DNA from: Polytrichum commune
Taxonomy: Eukaryota; Streptophyta; Polytrichopsida; Polytrichales; Polytrichaceae
Assembly (NCBI GenBank): GCA_950295325.1
Contig: OX485805.1
Span: forward strand, 47,762,758-47,826,757
DNA: 64,000 nucleotides
Direction of reading: 5' to 3'
Shown here: positions 44,638 through 56,869 of the stretch, piece by piece
Position numbering within the stretch: the stretch's first letter is position 1
Layout of the letters: the number at the start of each line of letters is the position of its first letter
Notes under the pieces: generated by a model
Databases searched by the model: none
Told to the model about the DNA's origin: nothing
The model's input: only the letters and a program-made list of their open reading frames with translations
Position numbers and translations under genes: made by a program

Positions 44638-45398
44638 GTCTCTTGTTGGATGACCACCTTAACCTGATTGGTGCAAGACATCATATCATTTATGTTGTGC
44701 TTTCAAGCAACTTGCAGCGCATAATGATACGATCTCGTAATAATATAATCTCATAATTGTACAATCTCGGATGACACAATTGCTTGAGCACATGGTAAAG
44801 CTAACAATTTCCTCCATGTTTTTGGAATTAGGGCAGTGAAGCTGCATGATTCTCAAAAGCACTAGAATAAGGAATATGGTTACCCATGTCACGCCACAAG
44901 GCAACAACTTCACTCCAAAGGGAAAAGTACATCAAGCAGATCACAGCGCACACCATAATCTCAAAAAACTATCGAGCTTTACATCAACCTCCCACATGTC
45001 GTGGAATACAATCAAGCATATCACAACATTACAGAGCGTCAATACCCAGAATGCCATATCCAGACACTATCCCTCCTTTTGCAACATATACACTTCATTT
45101 TCAGTAGTCGAAAAATAAACCTAAGATCAATCTCAAGAAAAAGGGGGTGGGGGGGGGTGGGGGGCTCTTAAACAGGAATCCAATTAGAAAACACGGTGCG
45201 ATAGGGTCTCATTTAATGTTCCAACTGAAAATCATAAAAGCATGAAAAATATCTAGGGTCCATTTTGAAAGTATAGTAGATCCATTCTGAACATATTTAC
45301 AAAAAACGCAGAATCCCTGGAAATAGCCCTTTATTTCAGGTCATACGTACCTCTACAAGGTAGTGACCCCCGTGAGTACATGACGTGCTTCTATGGCC
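44638..45398. other. TNL upstream region, no gene seen
   Basis: The likely promoter and 5' flank of the TNL gene. It includes a G-rich tract (45143-45164) that could form a G-quadruplex on the plus strand. No conserved frame. Confidence 0.45.
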
Positions 45399-45958
45399 GA
45401 CTTGGACAACCTTGGGCAAGAAAGATGGAAGAGGATCTACACACGGACTCCACATTGCACAAATTAGGGATCGATCAGGACAAGATCTGAAGATGGTTTG
45501 TCTCATAAAACTAAGCCATCAAGTCAATTAACAACGCATAATTCTTCAACAGATACCACCCACGACAAACTACAAATTCAAGCACTTCGTTAACTAACCT
45601 CTTGCTCTGTAATAGTTCGAGCCAAAATATCCCACGAAGAGTATCTGCACTCGAACAGGATACAAGAATTAGAGCTGATATCATACCACATCCTTCCACT
45701 CTGGGATTAAAAGAATCCAAAGGATAGCAACTTCTACAAGCTCCCTGTCTCACCATCACATCCGAAAATCAAAGCAAACCTCACCATGTGAGGAAACGCT
45801 CATATCCAGATAGGAAACAGGATGTTCAACCACAAGTTCATACAAACATCATCCTGGAAATGAAAGCCAGATATCTACAACACTGATGTGGAGAGTACAA
45901 TCAAACTCCACGCCACCATGTCAAGGCAACCACGTCTATAATACACATCACTAGAGAA
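45399..45958. repeat. Inverted repeat E, right copy
   Basis: 560 bp, reverse complement of 36863-37426, ending ACATCACTAGAGAA. Repeat A copy 2 begins immediately after it. Confidence 0.92.
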
Positions 45959-47560
45959 GCCTTTGGACACTTCTTTTGGGTTCACAATTTCATGGCCTCA
46001 ACTCTTGGCTTATGTGTGAAGTTGCCCTTAGACACCTACAGGCATAAGCTTGCTAGAGTCCATATCAACATAGTTGAGACCACCGAATCCGAAAATATAT
46101 TTGAACTTGCCTCTCATGAAATTTAAGATCCTCCAACTCTAGAATTGATTCACGATGAAATCTCTCACATGAAAACAGACAACAAATTGGTACATGACAC
46201 TACAGGATGTGTGGAGCCAATAGACCTGAACCAAGAAATGAATAGAGTCGGAACTCAATTTACACTATTCCACACGAACTAACCAATTTTTAACCACGAC
46301 TTGCATCACTTATCATGTGCTTCCTGTGCAGTATCACGAAGTCGTGCTAATTGGTTGATCGCAAGAGCGAGCTATGTCGGACGACGAGAGCTAGCAGCAG
46401 GAGTAGCAAAGGGTGGCTATGGCAGGGAAGGAGGGGGCTACAGTACAGTGGGTTTTTTCATTGGTGACTATCATCATGACCAGGGCTAGACACCCATCCC
46501 TTTGAGCTGGGCCCTACCTGAAACTCCAGTGTGCACTTGTGATGCGCTTCAAAACCAACTCTCCAAATCATTCTACTAGCATGCAAAAGGATCTGAACAA
46601 ACTAATCTGGAGAGAAAGTCATGCAGTTTTCAAATGGGAAGGGGTTACGCATACCTATGTAAGAAGCCGGATATGTGTGTCTTGAGATCTATCGCCCTCC
46701 GCATTCCCCCTCGTCATCCTCATGAACCGTCATCTTTCAACACCCAACGCAGAGATTTCAAAGAACAACCACTCATTTCCAAAGACTCACCAACCCAATT
46801 CCGTTGTGTGGTCACGGCTGGTAGTGGAGATGTTGTTTCGTCCTGTGTATTCGGGGTCTTGGATCTGTATGGAGAAATTCAATATTGAAAATTCTAGCAG
46901 GACGTACATACGCGAGCTGAACGCACCCATATTAACAAACTCAACGGATTGTGAAACAACGACTGACGCTAATTGACAACCTTCTGGTCAAGGAGTAAAT
47001 TTGAAGGGCTATTACCCTTATTTTGGGGTCCAACCCTTCACTTTCCCTTCAAAATATTTTGCAACCCTTCAAAAAGGAAGGGTTAATTTTCTATAAACCC
47101 TTCAAAATGAACGGCAAAAACAAAATAACCCTTCAAAAAAAAGTAAACATGATAATGTGCACTTTCAACAGAATCTTCAATACATACATGAAGGGCAATT
47201 TTTGAGGTAACCCTTCATTTTGAAAGGGAAAATTTTGAGTTACCCTTCCCTATGAAATACAAGCAACCCTTCAAATTTATGCCCTGCTTCTGGTTGTCAA
47301 TCGGGCGGGAAAGAACATGAATATATTCCTCCCACTTGGAGTGCAGGGAAGCACAAGGAGAGGGAGCTCAGAGAGTAGTAGAATGAGAGACGGCAGTGCA
47401 AGAGGAAGGTGGCTATGGCGGGGAAGAAGAAGCTGGGCGCAGAGTGCATTTCCTTGCCAGGATCATCGCCAGATTTTCGGAAGATGCGGTCACCCGCACT
47501 GGGTGAAACCTCAGGGCCCGAATTTTTGGGAAGATTCTCTGTGCTGTAGCTCTACTGTCC
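45959..47560. repeat. Segmental repeat A, copy 2
   Basis: It matches 24223-25576 in the same orientation and is interrupted by a 298-bp MITE. Differences are scattered substitutions and small gaps. Frames such as 46634-46888 are shared with copy 1 (RSIALRIPPRHPHEPSSFNT) but keep stops and frame differences, so no gene is called. Confidence 0.85.
46989..47286. mobile_element. 298-bp MITE, hAT-type (8-bp target duplication CTTCTGGT)
   Basis: It begins CAAGGAGTAAATTTGAAGGG and ends CCCTTCAAATTTATGCCCTG, imperfect inverted ends starting with the CAAGG/CAGGG typical of hAT elements. CTTCTGGT flanks both sides (46981-46988, 47287-47294). Repeat A copy 1 carries a single CTTCTGGT (25242-25249), the empty site. 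The interior is rich in short inverted 'aacccttc' motifs. Confidence 0.94.
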
Positions 47561-48880
47561 TAAATATTATATCTGTATTTACTTGAGCTCTGCCGTAGTT
47601 GCACTGTTCTGCGTTTGAATTTCTCAAGGGTTGGGCATCTAGCCCTGGCCCTACCGTCATGGGTTGCAAAGTCCAGGTCCCTAAAGATCAACACCCGGAC
47701 CTTGGACTGAATTTATGGTGCTCCTCCCAAAGTGTCTGTACGTATCTAATGGGGATTCGGGGCCGGGGATTCGTGGCACTCAAGTAAAATCATCCGTGCG
47801 GATGAAAAAAACACAGGAATCATCTAAATGGCCATTTTTGGGCAATTTGATTCCGAAAATAGAGTCAAAGGCCCCGAATTAGTCTAGTGATGTCACATTC
47901 GAATGAATTGGCCCTCAACCCCATAGGGGGGCTTTTTTTATTGGAGCCACTTCATCCACAATATCTTGGATGGATGATTTTACTTGAGTGCCACGAATCC
48001 CCAGCCTGGATTCGGTTCAGAATCCTTTGTCTGTTGTGACTGCAATCTGTACACTAAATATTCCAATACTCCGTATTCTTCCTTGTGCTGTATCTCTTAC
48101 TGGCCAAAGACCATTAGACCATTGCCCGGGAGGTTTTTGGGCATAGTTGGTCAAGATCCTAGTGATTCTAATATCCAAGTGGTTACATGTTGACATCTTC
48201 CAGTTTTGCTTTAATCAATTGAGGTGTATTCTATAAATTCCTTTAAAATGATTGGTAATTCTCCGGAAGTCTTGAACTTCAACCGGTTATTTTTCAAACT
48301 CAACTGGTACATCTGTAACTAACCGCCGGTTCTCCCTGAGCATTGCATTAGACCATTCACTTTCCCCAGCTTCGAGTCATCCCATCAACATCTGATTAAC
48401 TGACATTCTGGCCTCAAGCCTTGGCATCTAGATTTAAAGGAGCACAAGAATCATATGCCCAACGATCTGCTGAGCATCATCATATCAGAGACTAACACCT
48501 TAATGAAATTAATGATATTGTTCTTTTTATTGTAGTTTGCAAGGTGTCTCAAACATCTTTCGTTGATTGAATGCAAAAAATTTAATTGTATTTACGGTTT
48601 TTTTATCTATTGTGTTTTAAGGAGAGGGAGCTCAGAGAGTAGTAGAATGAGAGACGGCAGTCTCGGTGATACCTCAGGGCCTGAATTCTTGGGAAGATAC
48701 CCTCTACTTTAGCTGTTACTGTCCTACATAAAGCATCTATATTTACTGGTGCTCTGCCGTCCTTGCACTGTTCTGCGTTTGAGTTACGCAAGCGTTGGGC
48801 AACTAGCCCTGGCCCTACCTTCATGGGTTGCAAAGTCCAGGTCCCTAAATACCGACACCTGCACCTTGGACTCAATTTCA
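47561..48880. repeat. Repeat B composite, second copy
   Basis: It carries the same modules as 30171-31540 in shuffled order. The 'gagagggagctcagagagta' module is at 48621 and the module matching 30750-31210 is at 48007-48470. A MITE separates the parts at 47761-48006. No gene. Confidence 0.78.
47761..48006. mobile_element. 246-bp MITE, second copy, inverted orientation
   Basis: The same length and same ends as 33138-33383, in reverse orientation, nearly identical. Flanking 9-mers are gggattcgg (left) and tggattcgg (right), an 8/9 match consistent with a target duplication that has one later change. The related site at 30764 (tcgggatttggttcag) is uninterrupted. Confidence 0.88.
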
Positions 48881-50125
48881 GCGGACCTTCAACCTCCCCC
48901 TAGGAGCTTTTCAGGGGAGGTAGATGCAGGCAGGGGCAACCCTCCCAAAAGAAATCAAGATTTTATGGACCTGACCAAAAACTTATGTCTACCTTGCCTG
49001 ACTTCAAAAAAACCATTGTCCTTGCATTCTTGAAGGTCACTTGTCCACAAATCCCATATTGAGTACACTTCACCTTCAAGGTTCAAAATATAGTGTGTGT
49101 GTACTCTTCCACTTAATAAAGTAATCATTGACTGGGATTTCATTTCGGAAGTGAAATCATCAATAAAGCATGTAATTAACTTGGAAGTTGAAAATATTAC
49201 AAAACCCTCATTAGCATTGGGGTCATAATTTTTGTGACTTACCATTAAAAGGGTCTTTGTCATTCTAAAATGGAAGGGACTACAAATAATCTTTTATTTC
49301 TTGTATGTTTATTTTATAATAGTTCAGGTTAATACCTTCTACTCTCACAAAGTATGCATACACATTTCAGCTAATTAAGTGCGATTGAATGTAATTAATT
49401 CTAAATAACCGTATTAGAAGGTAATTGAGCGCTAGGCCTAGGTTTCTACAAGTATACATACACATACGAAACAAGTGTAATTAGGCACATCATTCCTCAT
49501 ATCTGAATTAATCATTATTAATTCCAGTTTGTTATTATATAATTAATTAGGCTTAATTAATTTTGTAAGCATACTTCTTGATTTAATTTAGTTTAATTAG
49601 GATTAGTTAGACTTAATTACATTCAACCACACTTAATTAGTTTAGATGTGTATGAATACTTTGTGAAAGTAGAAGGTATTACCTAAAAATATTATAGAAT
49701 AAACATACTTAAAAATAAATAAAAACATAAATTTTAGTTCCATTTTAGAATGACAAAGACCCTTTCAATGGTAAGTCACACAAACTATAACCTCAATGCT
49801 AATGAGGGTTTTGTGATGGTTTTGGCTTCCAAGTTGATTACATGCTTTATTGGCGGTTGCACATCGAAAATAAAATCCCGGTGAATTGCTCATTTACTCA
49901 ATGGAAGTGAACAAATATATTGGGTTTTGCACCTTGAAGGTGAAGTGCACTCAATATGAGATTTGTGGATAAGTGGGCTTCAAGAATGCAAGGACAATGG
50001 TTTTTTCAAAGTCGGGCGAAACGGGCAAAAGTTTTCGGTCGGGTCCAGAAAATCCCGATTTCATTCTGGGGGCTTGCCCCTGCCCGGATCTACGTCCCCA
50101 AAAAGCTCGTAAGGGGAGGTTGAAC
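48880..50125. mobile_element. Foldback-type repeat with long inverted arms, copy 2
   Basis: The left arm (about 48890-49400) and right arm (about 49620-50120) are inverted relative to each other and match copy 1 at 32590-34090, but without the internal MITE. The uninterrupted 'ggtaattgagcgctaggcc' at 49420 defines that insertion site. Confidence 0.8.
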
Positions 50126-50279
50126 GTCCGCCCTGAAATTCTGGTGCTCCATCCAAATTGTCTGTACATATCTACATGGGATTCGCTTCCGAGTGCTTGG
50201 TCTATTGTGGTTGCATGCAAGATGTATACTTAATGCTCCATTAATTGCTTCGTTTTACTTCCTTGTGATGTAGCTCTTA

Positions 50280-51406
50280 GGGCCGGTATACACTATGGAC
50301 CATGAAGTCGGACCATGGAAGATGGCCTTTGTCAATGGTCTAAGTTCATGGTTCGACTTTCATGGTCCAACTACATAAAAAATTAGTTTTAAGAGACTTG
50401 GGCCCCTCACTAGGTGTAAACCGAATGTGGACCAAGAAGAATGACCATACACCAAAATGTACAGGTGCTGATTTTTTTAATACATGCCCAAAAAAGGCAA
50501 TTTTGAAAAAAATTCAAGTTTGACCATTCTCTTGTCTTTTCTTGAGCTTCACTTGTCTTCACTTCTTGTTAAATGTGTCGAAGATATGGCTTGCAAATCT
50601 TCTCACAACAATTTTTACCAAAAAATGAGCAATTTAATTTGTACAGGTTCATTGTAATTTACATGTGACATGTACCTTGTGTTGTCACTACACTAAATAA
50701 GATATTTAGTGTTTGATTATATTTAATGTTGTTACCACCATACCTTGCTCAACACTAAAGTTTAATTCTTTGATGATTAGTGTTAGAAGATTTCCCATTG
50801 CAGTTTTTTTGACCACCCTGATCTACAGTCACTAAACGACTATAGATTTTTAATTTTAATTTGTCAACTGTATATTTACATTTTCTTGTGGCATGTAATA
50901 TACCGTTGGAAATGTATTTTCAAGACCTTTCCAACGGCATATTACAAGCCCACAAATTCCAAACATTTCGGTTGGTAGAGAAAAAAAACAAACCTGCACT
51001 CAAATTCTTGAGATTTAGATGTCCCACGTTGTTTGGTGAAACACGTGGGAGCGGGTTTAAGGGGTAGGGCAAGGTAGTAATGATATGTCTCATGGGCTAT
51101 GATATGACCAAGGCACATGAAGGGTGGATTCATTAAAAATTTACTAAAATGGCATTTCTCTGCCATGGGCCCTTGCCTAATCCTACCGGACCACCTTTCT
51201 TGTCTCTCTCACCGCAAAACCCGTTGGACCATGTCAATGTATTTATTAGGCCTTAAAAATTATATTTTGGGGAGCTCGACCTTCATGGTCCCTCTGACAT
51301 TGTTTTCTTAGTGTAAACCGAAGTTGCCCCGGGACAACTTCAGTAGCCAATCAGTTGCCTTGCAGAGCCATGGTCCAACTTCAAGGTCCATAGTGTAAAC
51401 CGACCC
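50280..51406. mobile_element. 1.13-kb PIF/Harbinger-like non-autonomous element (TTA duplication)
   Basis: The ends are GGGCCGGTATACACTATGGA and the inverted TCCATAGTGTAAACCGACCC, followed inward by tandem 'accatgg'-type motifs. TTA flanks both sides (50277-50279, 51407-51409). Copy 1 of the host repeat (34232-34250, gctcttgattaattactgg) lacks the insert. TTA duplication plus a GGGCC start are typical of PIF/Harbinger. No transposase frame remains. Confidence 0.88.
50886..50955. repeat. Internal hairpin of the PIF-like element
   Basis: A 27-nt left arm (50886-50912) and 28-nt right arm (50928-50955) are nearly perfect complements (ataccgttggaaa against tttccaacggcat), with a 15-nt loop. RNA from this strand would fold into a stable stem. 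Confidence 0.8.
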
Positions 51407-51409
51407 TTA

Positions 51410-52220
51410 ATTATTGGCCAAAGGCCATTGAGACCATTCACTTTCCCAAGCTTCGAGTCATCCCACCAACATCTGATTGACCGACATTCTGGCCTCAAGC
51501 CTTGGCCACTGATCGGGGAGATTGTTGGGCATAATCGGTTGAGATGCTAGTGTTTGCAAGTCCAACCGGTTACATGTTGACATCTTCAGTTTTCCTTTAG
51601 TAAATCGGGTATATTCTTTTATATATTCCTCTAAACTGATCGGTAATTTTCTTGCAGTTTTGAACTTCAACCAGTTATTTCTCAAACTCAACCGGTTCAT
51701 CTGTAACTAATTGCTGGTTCTTCCCGATCATAGGCCTTGGCATCCAAATTTAGGATTTGGGCGAACCAACCCATACACTTGTTTCTTGTTGGATGCCTAA
51801 ACCCTTGCCTCCAATGAACCAATGTACGGGTTGGCTCGCCCTAGCCCTAGGTTTAGAGAAACACAAGAATCATATTGCCCAACGTTCTGTCGAGCATCAT
51901 CATCATCATCGTATTAGAGACTAACACCTTAATCAAATTGATGATATTGCTTTTTTTGTTGCATTTTGCAAGATGTCTCAAACATCTTCCGTTGTTCTTG
52001 ATTGAATGCGAGACATATGAAAGAATTGTGTCCTTTCATAATGCACATGCATCTGCCAATGACAAAATTCTCACAGGTCTCATGATTTGATCCAAAGACG
52101 GCATGCATGTATATCACTTCAACAATATTTGCCATCCCATCCATTAGGTGATCCGTCGTGGTAAAGTGCACCGGAAATCCTTAGAAGGTCACCCTACAAT
52201 TGACATGTCATAGATGATGT
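51410..52220. repeat. Repeat B/D module, copy 2
   Basis: It continues the copy interrupted by the PIF-like element and matches 34250-35060. The minus-strand frame 52171-51929 (MANIVEVIYMHAVFGSNHET, then CENFVIGRC) is open here, while copy 1 has a stop and frame differences. It may be a degraded coding segment of unknown family. Confidence 0.7.
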
Positions 52221-52672
52221 GGCATGTATGAATTACCGATTACACCACATGCACACATGGTTCAATAAGTCCAAGCCCATTAAGTATGAGATTTGAGTAT
52301 TCAAAGTGCACACCACCAATTGGAAGAAACCAAAGGAAAAGAACCTACTTAGATTTTGCCACCAACATGAATTATTCTATTGCCTCATCTTCAAGTTGAT
52401 CTAATTTTTTTTTCGCCACAAGCTCTTTGCCTTTCTGTGTTTCCTAAATTGAATCACAAAAGTGAAAGGGATCTTAAAGAATATTGCATCATTTCAAAGG
52501 TAAACACCACAATGAATGGGCACATGTAAATCCTAGTCAAAGGCAAACCCTTAAGTTCACACGTGTTCAGTTGAAATTATCGTTATCGGAGAGGGCTCCT
52601 TATTTTGACCGGGTGTGCAACATGGCTTGTCAAAAGTAATACAAAATTCCATTTGGTAGGGTCATGCATTGT

Positions 52673-54424
52673 TGTGAGCCCAAAGTTGTGTGCCCACATG
52701 TGTGTTAACCTTAGAAGCTATTAGAACTTAGATCTTGAATTTTATTTATTGAGAAAAAGACATAAAAAGAGTGATGATTTGGGTTTGGATTAAGATTAGG
52801 TGTTAGAACCAAACGGGTTAGTGGCATGTAACTTAGTGGTGAGGAATTAGATAAAAGATGAATGGCGAGTCTCGAGTTATATGTTGGTTAGATGGGTTGG
52901 GGCTTTGTTACCCGAAGTAAACATTAGACGGGGTATTAGTGTTTAAAGGCTAATAAGAAGGTGGTAGTTGGTTAAGAAGGGGGCAGTTAGAATTTTGATT
53001 AAGGGGTTGGGCCTTGTAACTTGAGTAGGATTGCTTCAACTAAGGACTAGGCAATGTTTGTTTAAAGCTAGGGCCACTGTGCCCTAGCTAATTCCGGAGT
53101 CTGGGCCTCGGGAGGAGGCAGTTGAGGCAGCTGCTGAAAAACAATTCTCTCTTCTGGGGGTCGGCCGAAAACGGGGTCAAGGGGGCGCTGCCGAATTCTC
53201 CTGGGATCCCAGATGATGCAGACTTGGAGGGATTAATGTGGGTGTTTCTGGCCCTGCCCGAATCCAGCATGCAGGGCCGCAAGGGGGCAACAGGGAAAGG
53301 CGAGAGGGGGATTAACAAAAGGGACGAATGCTAATCGACAAGGTGGGCGGAATGCCCTGAAAATTGTGCAAGGTGCGGCGGCAAGGGCAGCTGCAAATGT
53401 GTGAGGAGGGACGCTAGGCACAGCCACCAGTAGGACGACCGATTGTTAGGAAGGGTGCGCCAGAGAGCAGGCATCAAAGCCGCGAAATGTTGATTCGGCA
53501 CTCAAAAATCCAACTGGGAAATGGATCTAGAGGTGAGTGCGTGTATCGGATGTAAAAAAGGGAATTCAGGAAGAAGCTCCTCTTTTCAGGAGTAGGTGTG
53601 CACATGATTGAAGAAGTGGGAATGCTTGAAGAATGCGAGGGGGGAGTTGAGCAATGCAGCCAAATCCTCCCCCTTTCTGACATTATTATGCGGACGGAGA
53701 GGAAGGGGGTGATGGGCAGAGTGCGAGTTTGAACCTGGAAGAACTCACAAAGGGATCTGAGGTGAAGGGCCGCGGTTCAGGAGAGGAGGGCCGAGGCAGT
53801 CAGCCACCAGCAAGGATTCAAAGCTGTTGGGCAGCTGCCAGCTGGTGGGGGACTACGGGACTCAGCAAGTCCAGCGGTGACTTCAAAGGGTAGATGGTGA
53901 CTGCGGGAAAAGATGAGGGAGGTGGCTGGACCATGGTATGAACAGAAGTTAACTAAGGCCAGACCCGGTTGATCCAGGGAGTGAGGGTGATTGTTCTGGT
54001 TATGGCAGGGCATGAACTTGAGCAAGGGGGCTGGGCAGTAGATAATCAAATAGTAACTCAGCAGTGGTGTTGGTTTGAATGAGTAGTGGAATTAGGACTG
54101 AAGGGCATAGCCACCTCGTGTGTGAGGGTGGTTTTCATGTCCTTAGACTATTTAGGAAGTTAGCACATGAATCGTAAAGTAGGGTAAGGTTGGGAATTAA
54201 GAAAAGGGTGTAATGTGGTGATTGCATGTGTGAAGAAAGTATTAATGAGAGCATTTCTCAATGCTTCCCATTCGTGCTTCTTAATAAAGTGTGGAATTAA
54301 GATTTATGCTTCGGGTTATGAGGGGAATTTAGTCCTAAGGACTCAGTGACTTCAACATAGCTCATGTTAGTTCAGGACTCTCACCCGGACTACGACGCAC
54401 AAGGGTGAGGGTTTTGGACTGACA
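52673..54424 (+). mobile_element. Solo LTR related to the Ty3/gypsy LTR
   Basis: It starts TGTGAGCCCAAAGTTGTG and ends GGTTTTGGACTGACA. Both ends align with the LTR at 28788-30170 (tgtgagcccaaa at the start; cacccggacta.gacgc near the end). No internal retroelement sequence lies on either side, so it is a solo LTR about 1.75 kb long. Flanking 5-mers (attgt, actgc) do not match, so the target duplication is lost or the border is a few bases off. Confidence 0.75.
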
Positions 54425-55724
54425 ACTGCAAAGTAATCTATTACGGTTCACCTAAATATCCAACTACGATTGAATGGTCCATAGTGGTAGAATGGATTGG
54501 ATACCAAGCCCTAGGATGGTATTCCATGTCATTACATTATTTCCAACTTTAGGTAGCTGATAAATGTTTTCTTTTGGTTGGTTATGAAAATGACATTAGG
54601 AACCCAAAATTAGTTTGATGAAGTCTATGTAGTGGGAATGAATTGACCCTCAACCTATGAGGGACATGCTTTTATTGGATTTCTCTCATCCATAATGGAT
54701 GAGTTTACATACAAGCCACAAACCTCAAGCATGTATGCAAACATACTTTGCATCATGCACAAATCCATATTGTATATCTACATATATGTATGATAGATTA
54801 AGGCTTATTAATTGATTGAGGTTTATTAATCTAGATATATCATTTAGAAATTACCTAATGACATCTAAATATACCTAGTGATACTATCTTATTACAATTT
54901 ACTATTACTATATTGTAGGCTAATCATTGCACCTTGTTTATGGTATTTAGTGTCATAGACACTATTTACAAAGGGCCTAAACTAGACGTCTAGAGGTTTC
55001 AAAATGTTATGTCCACTAATTGCCAATATTATTACTATTTGTCATCATAAGTAACTTTATTAGGTGAGAAAACATTATGACATTTAGCGTAGCACTTTGG
55101 AATACATGAGATGATAGTTTTTCATTTTAGTATGCAAGAGGAAGATATTTTTGAGCATACTAATGCCAAGTGTCATTTGTGTACACTTTAGTCAACTTGT
55201 AAACCATTATGTAACATAGGCATACACCTCATAACATTATTGAACATACTCATGCCAATATATTAGTAAGCGCACTTGAACTCCAAGTGTCATGAGGTGA
55301 CCCTTGTGATGAAGTTGTTGATCATAAGTTTAACCGAGCAATGCCTCAAAATAGGGGAAGTCATGCTATTACACATGCGACACTAAATACCAAAAATGAT
55401 GTAGTGCTATTGTACTCAATCATGTATTTGGAGTACAAATACATCTAATATGAAGGAATATATTTATTGGGACATGAAGACTGAAATACATGTACCACGT
55501 ATTTGGTAATATAAGAATCCAAGATATTACTCGAATTGATCCATATGGATTTATAAGGTACTCCAAATTTTCATTGGAAAATATCTCATACATCAAGCAA
55601 TCCTTCCTTTGTATTGTAATTCCTATACTTCTAATTTGTGCTATGTACATGGCGAAAAAAAATTATTAACATGGAAATTTCAATAATAATTAACATTAAT
55701 TGCCATTACAACGCCTACCTAGGA
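54425..55724. other. No gene seen; possible old MITE remnant
   Basis: About 54600-54725 resembles the interior and one end of the 246-bp MITE (ttgaccctcaacctatgagg, tggatgagtttacatacaag) but is strongly diverged. The rest is AT-rich without motifs. Confidence 0.4.
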
Positions 55725-56124
55725 GAATCATAACATTAAGTAGCAATGTTAAGAGGATACCTTTTGAGTACCCACAAAATTACCTCAACAAGAAGGGAAA
55801 CGTTTGCAAAGCAAGGGTGAATGAATAAATAATTAATCAAATATAGAAGCTTCACAAAGGTATCAAAGAGCTTTCCAATGCGGGTGTTGGGAGACTTTTC
55901 CAAAAAGTGCAACTACCTTTATGATCTCACCAACTTTCCCGTTGCTTTATAGCTATTTAGATTTGTTTAGATCGTAATTTAGTGTAGATTAGTACCTTTA
56001 CCACCACTTGACATTTGTTTTGTCCTAGACACCGACATAATTAATTCTAAGCATTGAAAGTAACTATGCAAATAGATTTAAAATAGCCTATATAAAACTC
56101 AAACTTAGTGCTACCTTTGCTCTT
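55725..56124. repeat. 400-bp direct duplication, copy 1
   Basis: It matches 56466-56865 (cataacattaagtagcaatg, gcaaagcaagggtgaatgaa, gggagacttttccaaaaagt, ctttatagctatttagattt). Copies differ by scattered substitutions. A short minus-strand frame is shared but has stops in this copy. Confidence 0.88.
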
Positions 56125-56166
56125 AAAAGAGCATCAAACTAGCACACGCTGGTTTGATGCTCTTTT
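56125..56166. repeat. Perfect-stem hairpin at the end of the duplication
   Basis: aaaagagcatcaaac is followed 11 nt later by its complement gtttgatgctctttt. The second duplicate (after 56865) lacks this sequence at the matching place. Confidence 0.85.
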
Positions 56167-56465
56167 GAGAAGGTCAATGTGGGCTTGCTACTTAATGTTA
56201 TGATAATAAAATAATGACTCCTTTAGGTTTGTTTTTACTCCATCCCCAATCATCCTCACTTGAATAATTTAGAGCCTCTAACCTGGAAAACAACATGGAA
56301 ACAACTATAGGGTGACACATAATACATATGGATAAATTTTTGAAAATTATTTAGAAAAATCAAGGGTATTCCAAAATGGAAAAAATGAATTATAATTAAG
56401 ATAGAGGTGCAAGTATGTGGGAATATTATATTTTCCTTAAAAGTAATACATGTTCTCCAATAATG

Positions 56466-56865
56466 ATTCATAACATTAAGTAGCAATGCTAGGAGGGTAC
56501 CCTTTGAGTACCCGCAATATTACCTTAACAAGAAGGGAAGAGCTTGCAAAGCAAGGGTGAATGAATGGATAATTAATCAAATATAATAGCTTCAAAAAGG
56601 TATCAAAGAGGTTTCCAATGCGGGTATCGGGAGACTTTTCCAAAAAGTGCAACCATCTTTTTGACCTCGCCAACTTTCCCGCTGCTTTATAGCTATTTAG
56701 ATTTGTTTAGATCGTAATTAGCCTAGATTAGAACCTTCACCACCACTTGGCATTAGTTTTGTCCTAGAAACTGACATAATTAATTCTAAGCATTGAAAGT
56801 AACTACCCAAATAGATTAAATATAGCCTAAGTAAAACTCAAAGGTAGCGCTACCTTTGCTCTTGT
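56466..56865. repeat. 400-bp direct duplication, copy 2
   Basis: Partner of 55725-56124, offset about 741 bp. The minus strand is open for 65 codons (SKRWLHFLEKSPDTRIGNLF), of unknown relation. It may be a decayed gene fragment. Confidence 0.88.
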
Positions 56866-56869
56866 TATT

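Noticed and set aside
50886-50955. microRNA gene
   Set aside because: The hairpin is inside a transposon and no expression or conserved mature sequence can be seen; kept only as a structural feature.
52673-54424. Protein-coding gene in the solo LTR (frames near 53100-54050)
   Set aside because: The frames are short, overlap on both strands and lack motifs; LTR borders explain the segment.
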